From: Hungatella sp. UBA3402
Lineage (GTDB): Bacteria; Bacillota; Clostridia; Lachnospirales; Lachnospiraceae
DNA length: 19,982 nt
Reading direction: 5' to 3'
Assembly (NCBI GenBank): GCA_002358555.1
Contig: DEPC01000203.1
Coordinates: 1 to 19,982, forward strand
The notes under the pieces were generated by a model, which was not told the DNA's origin, did not search any database, and saw nothing but the letters and a program-made list of their open reading frames with translations. Below, piece by piece: positions 1 to 7,533 of this stretch. How positions within the stretch are numbered: the stretch's first letter is position 1; each line of letters begins with the position of its first letter. The position numbers and the translations under genes are program-made.

Positions 1-84
1 CCACCCTTTCAAAAGTTCGCTGTAATAGTAGGGATATATCTTAAATCTTTAATAAAAATTTTAAAGAAGTATTACCATAGAATT

Positions 85-100
85 TGATAGTAACCTATCA
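85..100 (-). terminator. Weak hairpin downstream of arcC
   Basis: A 6-bp stem TGATAG/CTATCA with a 4-base loop sits 10 bases after the arcC stop. There is no good U-tract after it on the minus strand, so termination here is doubtful. Confidence 0.25.
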
Positions 101-109
101 GAGTTATCT

Positions 110-1042
110 CTACCGAATCGTAGTTCCTGCTTTTCCTAGAAGTCCAGTCCTGGCCTTATCCATGGAAGTAATGATAGCAATGCGATTATGTCCATGAGTG
201 ATAAAATCAATAGAAGCTTCAATCTTAGGTAGCATGGAAGCAAATTCAAAATGGCCCTGGTTGATAAATTCTTCTGCTTCAGAAACTGTCATGGAGGTAA
301 TGGGACGTTCATCAGGCTTTCCATAATTTAAAGTTACATTGTCTACACCAGTGAGAATCATCAAGACATCCGCATCGATTTCTTTAGCAAGAAGTCCAGC
401 AGCCAAGTCTTTTTCAATAACAGCACTAGCTCCTTTTAAACAACACCCCTGTTCCATCACTGGAATTCCGCCTCCACCACAGGCAATAACAATCTGGTCT
501 GCATCTAGGACAGCTTTGATAATATCGATTTCTACGATAGCTACAGGCTTTGGGGAAGCAACAATACGGCGAAATCCTTTTCCTGGAATCTGCTCTACAT
601 AATTGCCTTTTTCCTCTTCCTGTTTTGCCTCTTTTGGAGAGAGAAAACGTCCTATGGGTTTTACTGGTTTATAAAATGCATCATCATAAGGGTCTACCAT
701 CATCTGGGTAAGAATCGTGGCAGTGGTTTTGCAGATACCTCGACGCAACAGTTCTGTGCGGATTCCATTCTGCAAATCGTAACCAATATAACCCTGACTC
801 ATGGCAGAGCATACAGACATAGGAGCAGGAGTATAACCTTCATGCTGTCTGCCAAATTCATTCATAGCAGTATGTATCATGCCTACCTGGGGAGCATTGC
901 TGTGTACAATGGCTACCTGCCAACCCTCCTGGATAAAGCCAGCAATAACCTTTGCAGTTTTGACAACTGCAGCTTTCTGTTCTGGAAGATTTGTGCCCAA
1001 GGCATGATGGCCCAGAGCAAGTACGATTCGTTTTTTTGCCAT
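110..1042 (-). CDS. arcC: Carbamate kinase
   Basis: Cytosolic amino-acid-kinase-fold enzyme, 310 aa, the usual length for the family. It normally makes ATP and ammonium/CO2 from carbamoyl phosphate plus ADP, as the last step of arginine deiminase or of purine/agmatine-type catabolic routes. Visible motifs are the N-terminal phosphate loop GHHALGTN (residues 11-18, where most members have GGNAL), SNAPQVG (48-54), the glycine loop ACGGGGIPV (187-195), EKDLA (210-214), TGVDNV (231-236) and PKIEA (272-276). The start is the ATG preceded by a GAGGAG-type site. A TATAAT promoter lies about 70 bases upstream. No arginine deiminase or carbamoyltransferase gene is visible; its partners, if any, lie beyond the left edge. 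The family call is firm, the pathway is not. Confidence 0.93.
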   Translation of the reverse strand: MAKKRIVLALGHHALGTNLPEQKAAVVKTAKVIAGFIQEGWQVAIVHSNAPQVGMIHTAMNEFGRQHEGYTPAPMSVCSAMSQGYIGYDLQNGIRTELLRRGICKTTATILTQMMVDPYDDAFYKPVKPIGRFLSPKEAKQEEEKGNYVEQIPGKGFRRIVASPKPVAIVEIDIIKAVLDADQIVIACGGGGIPVMEQGCCLKGASAVIEKDLAAGLLAKEIDADVLMILTGVDNVTLNYGKPDERPITSMTVSEAEEFINQGHFEFASMLPKIEASIDFITHGHNRIAIITSMDKARTGLLGKAGTTIR

Positions 1043-1113
1043 ATAGAACTCCTCTTTTGGTGATTTTATAATCAGATTTTTTACTTGGGAGCTGATTGCT
1101 GCTTGTAATCCAT

Positions 1114-1142
1114 ATTATAATATTTGCACATAAAAAAATCAA
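1114..1142 (-). promoter_or_regulatory. Sigma-A promoter of arcC
   Basis: On the minus strand a TTGATT -35 box (1137-1142) is separated by exactly 17 bases from a perfect TATAAT -10 box (1114-1119). The arcC start lies about 70 bases downstream. A 7-base inverted repeat, TTGCACA (1124-1130) and TGTGCAA (1149-1155), brackets the -35 box and could be an operator. Confidence 0.7.
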
Positions 1143-1278
1143 CATTTTTGTGCAATTTGTGATATACTATTATTATGATACTACACTAAAAGCTCATGAA
1201 ACTCATGTTAGGAAGTACCTGAACCATTATTACTAAATTTACAGCCATACATTTAGTTGAAAGTAAGGAGGAGCGAAG

Positions 1279-1935
1279 ATGCTAGAACTGCTATGGCAGT
1301 TATGCTGGCCAGTACTTTTTTATGGACTGATGATTGATTTAGCATCCATTCTCCTTGATGAATATAGTGTTATAGTATACACTTTTGTTGGTGCTGTCTT
1401 AGCAATTCCAGTGCTGTTTTGGAGATATAGGAAGATACAAAACCTTAAAGTAATTAGACAGACTTCAGATTGTTGGAGAGAATTTACAGGCAGAGATGGA
1501 GCTTTTTGTATTCTGGCTGGAATAACCTCCTGTGGGGCAGTAAATACTTTGATTATTGTTAGTCCTCTATCAGAGCTTTTCCCAGGATTTTCCCAAGTGG
1601 CAAAAATATTGTACGAGCCATCTATGTTTTGGCAGATTGTTACTATGGGAGTGGCTGTTCCTGCAGCAGAAGAGGTTGCGTTTAGAGGGCTTGGATTTGT
1701 TAAGCTTCGGGAAAACTGTCCGTTTTGGCAGGCAGCCTTGTTATCTTCAGCTTTGTTTGGAGTTTACCATGGCAATGTACTTCAAGGAATTTATGGTTTT
1801 ATTATGGGAATGATATTTGCGTGGGCTATGGAGAGAAAGAATACCATTGCAGCGCCTTTTTTCATGCATATGGCAGCTAATTTAACATCAGTGGCAGTGA
1901 TGGCTTTGGGAAAGGTGTCTGGAGTCGGAGAATAG
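1279..1935 (+). CDS. CPBP-family intramembrane metalloprotease (Abi/CAAX-like)
   Basis: Multi-pass membrane protein of 218 aa carrying the three signature motifs of the CPBP family: EEVAFRG (131-137, the EExxxR motif), FGVYH (160-164, FxxxH) and HMAAN (197-201, HxxxN). These residues are expected to bind metal and form the protease site inside the membrane. Hydrophobic segments are visible at about 6-27, 30-48, 73-95, 118-130, 150-165, 168-185 and 192-212. The ATG is preceded by AAGGAGGAG at a good distance. The next gene, a glycosyltransferase, begins 21 bases after the stop, so the two are probably co-transcribed. Members act in peptide modification, bacteriocin self-immunity or protein secretion; the substrate here cannot be told. 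Confidence 0.85.
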   Translation: MLELLWQLCWPVLFYGLMIDLASILLDEYSVIVYTFVGAVLAIPVLFWRYRKIQNLKVIRQTSDCWREFTGRDGAFCILAGITSCGAVNTLIIVSPLSELFPGFSQVAKILYEPSMFWQIVTMGVAVPAAEEVAFRGLGFVKLRENCPFWQAALLSSALFGVYHGNVLQGIYGFIMGMIFAWAMERKNTIAAPFFMHMAANLTSVAVMALGKVSGVGE

Positions 1936-1956
1936 GAACAAAAAGGAGGATATCAG

Positions 1957-2976
1957 GTGAAACTGCTATCAGTGGCAATTCCATGCTATAATTCAGAAGA
2001 ATATATGAGACATTGCATAGAATCCCTTTTGGAAGGGGGAGACCAGGTAGAAATTTTAATTGTAGATGATGGCTCCATCAAAGACCATACAGCTCAGATT
2101 GCAGATGAATATGAGAAGTCTTATCCTGGAATCTGTCGGGCAATCCATCAGGAGAATGGGGGACATGGAGCAGCGGTCAATACAGGGCTTAAAAATGCCA
2201 GAGGAATTTACTTTAAAGTGGTGGACAGTGATGACTGGGTAGATAAAGATGCTTATATGGAGGTCTTAAGGGTTCTTAAAGAGTTTGTATATGGAAATCA
2301 GACATTGGATATGCTTGTCACCAATTTTGTCTATGAAAAACAAGGAGCCAGACGAAAAAAAGTTATGAATTATCGGATAGCTCTGCCAAAGGACCAAATA
2401 TTTACCTGGAAAGATACAAAAATGTTTATGTTAGGGCAATATATGCTTATGCATTCTGTCATTTACCGTACAGAACTGTTGCGCGAATGTGGGTTGGTTT
2501 TGCCAGAACATACCTTTTATGTAGATAATATTTTTGTCTATCAGCCCCTCCCCTATGTAAATACTATGTATTACCTTGATGTAAATTTTTATCGGTATTT
2601 TATTGGACGAGTGGACCAGTCAGTAAATGAAAGTGTAATGATAGGCAGAATTGACCAACAAATTAAGGTTAACAAGTTGATGCTGGATTATTATAATGAA
2701 TCAAAAATCCAAAATTGGAAGCTTCGATATTATATGGTTCGTTATTTAGAGATTATGATGGTAATTTCGTCTATTCTTGCTATTCGGTCAGGAACAGAGG
2801 AAAATATGGCAAAAAAGAAAGAGTTGTGGCAGTATGCAAGAAAAGGCAATTTTCTACTATTTTTGAGACTTCGGTTTGGATTTCTTGGACAAGGGATGCA
2901 TCTGCCTGGAAAGGGAGGACGCCAAGTATCAATTGCTGGATACAAGATTAGTCAGAAATTTTTCGGATTTAATTAG
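1957..2976 (+). CDS. Glycosyltransferase family 2
   Basis: 339 aa, GT-A fold, expected at the inner face of the membrane transferring a sugar from a nucleotide donor to a cell-surface glycan or lipid. The N-terminal catalytic domain (about 1-110) shows VAIPCYNSEEYM (6-17), the nucleotide-binding IVDDGS (35-40), GGHGAAVNTGL (68-78) and the metal-binding DxD region VDSDDW (89-94). The C-terminal half (about 110-339) is rich in aromatic residues and has no clear transmembrane span. The start is GTG with AAAGGAGG 10 bases upstream; no better ATG lies nearby. It follows the CPBP gene closely. Donor and acceptor are unknown. Confidence 0.88.
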   Translation: MKLLSVAIPCYNSEEYMRHCIESLLEGGDQVEILIVDDGSIKDHTAQIADEYEKSYPGICRAIHQENGGHGAAVNTGLKNARGIYFKVVDSDDWVDKDAYMEVLRVLKEFVYGNQTLDMLVTNFVYEKQGARRKKVMNYRIALPKDQIFTWKDTKMFMLGQYMLMHSVIYRTELLRECGLVLPEHTFYVDNIFVYQPLPYVNTMYYLDVNFYRYFIGRVDQSVNESVMIGRIDQQIKVNKLMLDYYNESKIQNWKLRYYMVRYLEIMMVISSILAIRSGTEENMAKKKELWQYARKGNFLLFLRLRFGFLGQGMHLPGKGGRQVSIAGYKISQKFFGFN

Positions 2977-3213
2977 GGTTAATTCCACAATAAAATTATT
3001 GTAGTCATTCCAATAGGAATGATGTTTGCATTTGACTTTCTGTTGAGGTATAGTCAACATGAAGGGGCAACTTGCGGATATGATTTGTGAGACACAAAAA
3101 TCTACAGAAATTTCTAGCTAGCAAGATAACTCCTGAAAATGAAATATCAAAAATATAGGAGGCAGCTAGGAGTTGTGTAGAAACTTGTAAACAGCCCAGC
3201 TTGTTGGAAGGTT
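2977..3213. other. Intergenic region before the YitT gene
   Basis: No gene seen. It holds small palindromes: CATTCC/GGAATG (3006-3021), TTGACT/AGTCAA (3032-3057) and AACTCCT/AGGAGTT (3128-3174). None has a U-tract. An AGGAGG at 3157-3162 has no open frame of useful length after it. No convincing promoter was found, though one for the YitT gene is expected here. Confidence 0.5.
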
Positions 3214-4080
3214 ATGGTAAGAGAGTTTAGAAATCCGGTGAGCAAAACATTGTGGGAATATGGTCTTATTACCTTAAGCATCTGGATTATGGTAGTTGGA
3301 GTCTACTTTTTTAAATTTCCAAATCATTTTGCATTTGGAGGGGTAACAGGGTTTTCAACAGTAGTAAGTGCTGTTACACGATGGTCAGCAGGAAGTTTTA
3401 CCTTTGCAGCTAATATGGTACTTCTTGTGATAGGATTTATTTTTGTAGGACGGCAATTTGGAATCAAGACTGTGTATGCTAGTATACTGATGTCAGTATC
3501 TTTGTCATTACTAGAAAAGTTATATCCTATGGATAGGCCTCTTACTTCGGAGCCAGTATTAGAATTGATATTTGCTATCTTTTTGCCGGCAGTAGGTTCA
3601 GCAATTTTATTCAATATTGGGGCATCCAGCGGTGGAACAGATATCATTGCTCTAGTACTCAAAAAGTATACTAGCTTTAATATTGGTACTGCACTTTTCT
3701 TGGCAGATTTATTTGCAGTAGTTTCCTCCTTTTTTATCTTTGGACCTGCTACGGGATTGTTTTCCAGCCTTGGACTTATGGCAAAATCCTTGATGGTTGA
3801 TGGGGTTATTGAAAATATCAATTTATGTAAATGTTTTAATATTGTATGTGATGACCCAGTACCTATCTGTGATTATATTATCAATGGGCTTAACAGGAGT
3901 GCAACCATCTATGAAGCTCAGGGAGCATTTACTCATCACAAAAAATCAGTAATTATGACTACTATGAAACGAAGTCAGGCAGTACGTCTGCGCAATTATA
4001 TCCGCGATGTAGAGCCAACCGCGTTTATGATGGTTACAAATTCCAGTGAGATTATTGGAAAAGGATTTTTGAGTAATTGA
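3214..4080 (+). CDS. YitT family membrane protein (DUF2179)
   Basis: 288 aa, the typical length. The N-terminal part (about 15-190) has five or six membrane segments with the family hallmarks FGGVTGFSTVVS (41-52) and GASSGGTDIIALVLKK (136-151). The C-terminal soluble part (about 200-288) is the DUF2179 domain. The ATG follows GGAAG. Function in this family is unresolved; some members are linked to efflux or spore traits. It stands alone between a 236-base gap and a strong terminator, so it is probably a single-gene transcript. Confidence 0.9.
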   Translation: MVREFRNPVSKTLWEYGLITLSIWIMVVGVYFFKFPNHFAFGGVTGFSTVVSAVTRWSAGSFTFAANMVLLVIGFIFVGRQFGIKTVYASILMSVSLSLLEKLYPMDRPLTSEPVLELIFAIFLPAVGSAILFNIGASSGGTDIIALVLKKYTSFNIGTALFLADLFAVVSSFFIFGPATGLFSSLGLMAKSLMVDGVIENINLCKCFNIVCDDPVPICDYIINGLNRSATIYEAQGAFTHHKKSVIMTTMKRSQAVRLRNYIRDVEPTAFMMVTNSSEIIGKGFLSN

Positions 4081-4110
4081 GAATTTATATTGAAAGATAC
4101 ATTCAAAAAA

Positions 4111-4153
4111 GAGCTTCCCATAGGTTCTCTAATATGCCTGTGAGAAGCTTTTT
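4111..4153 (+). terminator. Rho-independent terminator of the YitT gene
   Basis: A stem of about 14 bp (4112-4125 with 4136-4149) has one mismatch, is preceded by an A run and followed by a T run (4149-4153). It lies 30 bases after the YitT stop. The A/T flanks could let it work on both strands. Confidence 0.85.
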
Positions 4154-4237
4154 ATCAGAACTATAATATCTTTGTGAATTACTAGTTATCTAAAACTAAT
4201 GAATGGGATTACAGATACATGATTTGAAAGATTGTTC

Positions 4238-4266
4238 TTGTAATTTTCCCAGCTTTTCTTTATAAT
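4238..4266 (+). promoter_or_regulatory. Sigma-A promoter of the HD-GYP regulator gene
   Basis: TTGTAA (4238-4243), a 17-base spacer and a perfect TATAAT (4261-4266). It leaves a leader of about 45 bases before the ATG at 4317, which has AGGAAGG as ribosome binding site. Confidence 0.75.
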
Positions 4267-4316
4267 AGAAAATGGATTTTTGTTTTATGTAGTAATGATT
4301 GTAGGAAGGAATCAAG

Positions 4317-6338
4317 ATGAAAAAGGAACAAGAATTTAAACAGAAAATATTGATTGCAGATGACTCTGAGATGAATCGGTTAATTCTGACCGACATGCTT
4401 GAAGATGAATATGAGATAATAGAAGCAGAGAATGGGGTCGAAGCAGTGGCCGCTATTCAGAAATATGGAGTGGAGCTTTCACTTATTCTGTTAGATATCG
4501 TGATGCCAGAGATGGATGGATTCGGAGTTCTCAATGTAATGAACCGATGTCACTGGATTGAAGATATTCCTGTAATCATGATATCTTCCGAGAGTGGCTC
4601 CACTCATGTAAAACGTGCTTATGAATTGGGGATTACAGATTATATCAGTCGGCCTTTTGATGCTATGATTGTCCACAGAAGAGTAGTCAACACCATAATG
4701 CTTTATGCAAAACAGAAAAAGTTGGCTTCTCTTGTTATGGAACAGATTGATCAGAATGTAAAGCAGAGCACCTTGATGATTGACATTCTCAGTCATATTG
4801 TGGAATTTCGTAATGGCGAAAGTGGTCTTCACGTAATACATATTCGAGCATTGACAGAGATGATTTTAAAACATCTGGTTGAGATTACGGACCAGTATTC
4901 ATTTACTTTGGAAGACATTTCCATGATTAGTACTGCCTCAGCGCTTCATGATATTGGAAAGATTTCTATTCCAGAAGAAGTTTTAAACAAACCTGGACGA
5001 TTGACCAATGAAGAATTTGCTATTATGAAGACTCATTCAGCAATAGGAGCAGAGATGCTGGAGAAGATGGCATTCCATCAAGAAGAACCTCTGGTAAAAG
5101 AGGCTCATGCTATCTGCAGATGGCATCATGAACGGTATGACGGGCGGGGTTATCCGGATGGACTTAAGGGAGAAGAGATTCCTATTTCTGCTCAGGTAGT
5201 GGCATTGGCAGATGTTTATGATGCTTTAACTAGTGAACGTGTCTATAAAAAAGCATTTTCGCACGAAGTGGCTGTTCGTATGATTTGCGGTGGAGAATGT
5301 GGGGCGTTTAATCCTCTTCTCTTAAGATGCTTGGAGGAGATTGGGGATTTGATGCAGGAAAGACTAAATGACAGCAACTCAGGAAAGAACAATGAAAAAG
5401 AATTGCAGAGTCTGCTGGAAGAAAAGCTCCATCCAAGAGGAGTTTCTGTCTCAGAGAGAACATTACAGCTTTTGGAGCATGAGCGAATGAAGAGCAGTTT
5501 TTATGCTGCCATGTCAGAGGAAATTCAATTTGAATATACGATTTCTCCGTCTATGATTGTATTGTCCGAATGGGGAGCAGAGAAGTTGAATCTTCCAGAG
5601 GTGATTATGAATCCCTTTGAGGATAAGAGAACTAAGAATCTCATAGATATTGAAGACATAAAAGAATTAGCAGATATTTTGCAGCACACTTCTTCTGAAG
5701 AACCAGTAGTAAAGTACGATTGCATGATGAATATTAATGAAGAATCTAGGTGGATGCAGATAGTATGTCAAGCTATATGGTCAGGAGAGGAAGAACCCAA
5801 ACTAACGGAAGTGATTGGAAAGGCAGTTGATATTCATGAGGAAAAGCTTCGCATCGATGCATTGGAGACAATGGCCTCTCATGACTCTTTGACAAAACTG
5901 TTAAATTATGAATATGCAGAAAGAAAGGTTAGGGAGAAGATTAAGGAAAGTCCTGGATGCAGATATGCTCTGATATTTATTGATGTGGACAATATTAAAG
6001 AGGCCAATGACAATTATGGCCGCATGTTTGGAGACCAAATTCTAGTACATGTGGCAGAGAGATTGCGCCAGACAATTCAGGAGGATGAAATTGCAGCTAG
6101 AGTTAGCGGAGATGAATTCTTGATTTTGGCAAAATGTGAACCTGATATCAATAAGATGGCAGAACGGATAAGTCATGCTCTTGACAGCAGCTATGAGAAT
6201 TTTAAGATTTCTGTGTGTATGGGGGTTGCAGAAGTAGAAAGCCCTGATACCAATTATGATACCTTGTTCCGCAATGCAGATGCAGCACTTTTGGCTGCCA
6301 AACACAGTGGAGTTGGACGATGTAAAGTATATAGGTAA
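4317..6338 (+). CDS. Response regulator with HD-GYP, PAS-like and GGDEF domains
   Basis: 673-aa cytosolic signalling protein for cyclic di-GMP turnover. Order: receiver domain (1-125) with acidic pocket D15/D16 and phospho-acceptor D60, but with Arg112 where receivers normally have Lys; HD-GYP phosphodiesterase (about 150-350) with H211-D212 and HHERYDGRGYP (270-280), all key residues present; a PAS-like region (about 385-510); GGDEF cyclase domain (about 515-673) with VDNIKEANDNYG and the active-site loop SGDEF (597-601), first Gly changed to Ser. A Gly-to-Ser change at that place can still allow activity. An Hpt gene follows 84 bases downstream and probably belongs to the same relay. Confidence 0.93.
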   Translation: MKKEQEFKQKILIADDSEMNRLILTDMLEDEYEIIEAENGVEAVAAIQKYGVELSLILLDIVMPEMDGFGVLNVMNRCHWIEDIPVIMISSESGSTHVKRAYELGITDYISRPFDAMIVHRRVVNTIMLYAKQKKLASLVMEQIDQNVKQSTLMIDILSHIVEFRNGESGLHVIHIRALTEMILKHLVEITDQYSFTLEDISMISTASALHDIGKISIPEEVLNKPGRLTNEEFAIMKTHSAIGAEMLEKMAFHQEEPLVKEAHAICRWHHERYDGRGYPDGLKGEEIPISAQVVALADVYDALTSERVYKKAFSHEVAVRMICGGECGAFNPLLLRCLEEIGDLMQERLNDSNSGKNNEKELQSLLEEKLHPRGVSVSERTLQLLEHERMKSSFYAAMSEEIQFEYTISPSMIVLSEWGAEKLNLPEVIMNPFEDKRTKNLIDIEDIKELADILQHTSSEEPVVKYDCMMNINEESRWMQIVCQAIWSGEEEPKLTEVIGKAVDIHEEKLRIDALETMASHDSLTKLLNYEYAERKVREKIKESPGCRYALIFIDVDNIKEANDNYGRMFGDQILVHVAERLRQTIQEDEIAARVSGDEFLILAKCEPDINKMAERISHALDSSYENFKISVCMGVAEVESPDTNYDTLFRNADAALLAAKHSGVGRCKVYR

Positions 6339-6422
6339 TCTACAAAATAAAAGAGGGATTGTAGCTATCTAAGTATCAATATCATTTCGTTAGGATTTAT
6401 AGTGATTGTTGGAGGAGAAAAT

Positions 6423-6785
6423 ATGAGCTTAAAGGAATGTTATGTATGTCTTGGCGGGGATTATGAAGATGTATTGGGACGTCTTCGCAGCGAGAAATTA
6501 GTTCAGAAATTTGTTTTAAAATTTTTAAATGATGGAAGCTATGACTTGCTGTGTAAATCTTTAGAGGCAGAGGATTATGAAGAGGCATTTCGAGCTGCCC
6601 ATACCATTAAAGGAGTATGTCAAAATTTAAGCTTTACTAGACTATATGTTTCCAGCAACCAGTTGACTGAATCATTGAGACAAGGATGGAATCCAGAAGC
6701 GGAAGAACTGGTCAAACAGGTGAAAGCAGATTATGAACAGACAGTAGCTGCAATTCATGAGCTTCAGAAGGAGATAGGAAGTTAA
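6423..6785 (+). CDS. Hpt (histidine phosphotransfer) domain protein
   Basis: 120-aa all-helical phosphorelay carrier. The phospho-acceptor lies in AAHTIKGVCQNL, at His60, with the expected xxHxxKG pattern. There are no other domains. The start is the ATG with GGAGGAG just upstream (6411-6417); a longer frame beginning at 6402 runs through the ribosome binding site and is rejected. It sits after the receiver/HD-GYP/GGDEF gene and two bases before the YlxM-like gene. Likely role: shuttling phosphate between a hybrid kinase elsewhere and the neighbouring receiver. The partner kinase is not in this window. Confidence 0.87.
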   Translation: MSLKECYVCLGGDYEDVLGRLRSEKLVQKFVLKFLNDGSYDLLCKSLEAEDYEEAFRAAHTIKGVCQNLSFTRLYVSSNQLTESLRQGWNPEAEELVKQVKADYEQTVAAIHELQKEIGS

Positions 6786-6787
6786 AC

Positions 6788-7129
6788 GTGGAAAAGATAG
6801 TCTGGCAAGGATTGCTCTATGATTTTTATGGTGAGCTTTTAACAGAGCATCAGCGCCATATTTATGAGGATGTGGTACTCAATGACTTGTCATTAAGTGA
6901 GATAGCCGAGGCACAAGGCATTACTCGCCAAGGAGTTCATGACTTGGTGAGACGATGTGACAGAATTTTAGAAGGATATGAGAGCAAACTACATCTGGTA
7001 GATAAATTTCAAAAGACAAAAGGTTTAGCAGAACAGATTCAAAAGCTTTTGAAGCGATATCAAGATAATCATGAAGTCTCTCTGCTTACTCAAGCAGAAG
7101 AAGTAGCAAGGCAGATTGTAGAAATTTAA
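6788..7129 (+). CDS. ylxM: YlxM/p13-like DNA-binding protein (UPF0122)
   Basis: 113 aa. It has a sigma-70 region 4-like helix-turn-helix at about 17-60: LTEHQRHIYEDVVLNDLSL then SEIAEAQGITRQGVHDLVRR. The C-terminal part is a charged helix. Family members usually precede ffh and are thought to modulate the signal recognition particle; here no ffh follows and a terminator comes at once. The start is GTG, with AGGAAG 7 bases upstream and the stop of the Hpt gene 2 bases before it, so translation is probably coupled. It may be a YlxM paralogue taking part in regulation rather than in SRP function. Confidence 0.8.
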   Translation: MEKIVWQGLLYDFYGELLTEHQRHIYEDVVLNDLSLSEIAEAQGITRQGVHDLVRRCDRILEGYESKLHLVDKFQKTKGLAEQIQKLLKRYQDNHEVSLLTQAEEVARQIVEI

Positions 7130-7157
7130 TTTTTTAGGATATCATTTTTGACAATAT

Positions 7158-7259
7158 AAAAAGGTGTTGCAAATTATAGCAATTATATAATATATAGTTG
7201 AATATCAAAGATATTTATACTATGTATTGTATATAGATATTATTTTGCAACACTTTTTA
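7158..7259 (+). terminator. Long-loop terminator after ylxM, possibly bidirectional
   Basis: GTGTTGCAAA (7164-7173) pairs perfectly with TTTGCAACAC (7244-7253) and is followed by TTTTTAT. On the other strand the same stem is followed by CCTTTTTAT, so it could also end minus-strand transcripts from hydA. The 70-base loop is nearly all A/T and can form inner hairpins. Confidence 0.6.
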
Positions 7260-7337
7260 TTTATGTGATAAATTATTATGTTTAGAAAATTGTTAGTATA
7301 AATTTACAAGCTAGAGTTACTGCTCTCCAAAGCCACA

Positions 7338-7494
7338 GGGCAGAAGACAACCTGGATTGTAGCATGACTTCCGCCTACAAAGTTTAACTACGAGTTAATT
7401 AGCTTTGGAATAAGTTTCCCCTAGTCTATGAGAATCTGCATTAGGAACATAAATGCTTTGAAACTGTAGGCCAAAGGGAAGCTTATTCTAGAGT
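7338..7494 (+). ncRNA. Candidate structured RNA between ylxM and hydA
   Basis: A 19-bp stem joins 7402-7420 and 7476-7494. Four of its pairs are G-U on the plus strand and would be A-C mismatches on the minus strand, so the plus-strand RNA is the one that folds. A second pairing, 7373-7385 with 7461-7471 (11 bp, one 2-base bulge), crosses the first in the order of an H-type pseudoknot. A third, 7338-7346 with 7368-7376 (8 of 9), competes with the second. No clear promoter was found (weak TATAAA at about 7297) and no known RNA family was recognised. Confidence 0.35.
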
Positions 7495-7533
7495 GCAACT
7501 TTTGTCATGTTTTTAAACTAAAAAATATATCTC

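Noticed and set aside
1165..1170. TATACT as the -10 box of the CPBP gene promoter
   Set aside because: No acceptable -35 box at 16-18 bases; too weak to list as a feature.
3157..3180. Ribosome-binding-like AGGAGG suggesting a small gene before YitT
   Set aside because: The only frames after it end within a few codons.
3324..3821. Minus-strand open frame of 165 aa opposite the YitT gene
   Set aside because: Antisense shadow of a well-supported membrane protein gene, with no start signal.
7261..7533. Known RNAs (6S, SRP RNA, tmRNA, cobalamin or c-di-GMP riboswitch) in the ylxM-hydA gap
   Set aside because: None of the conserved sequences I know for these classes could be matched; only the pairing supports an RNA.
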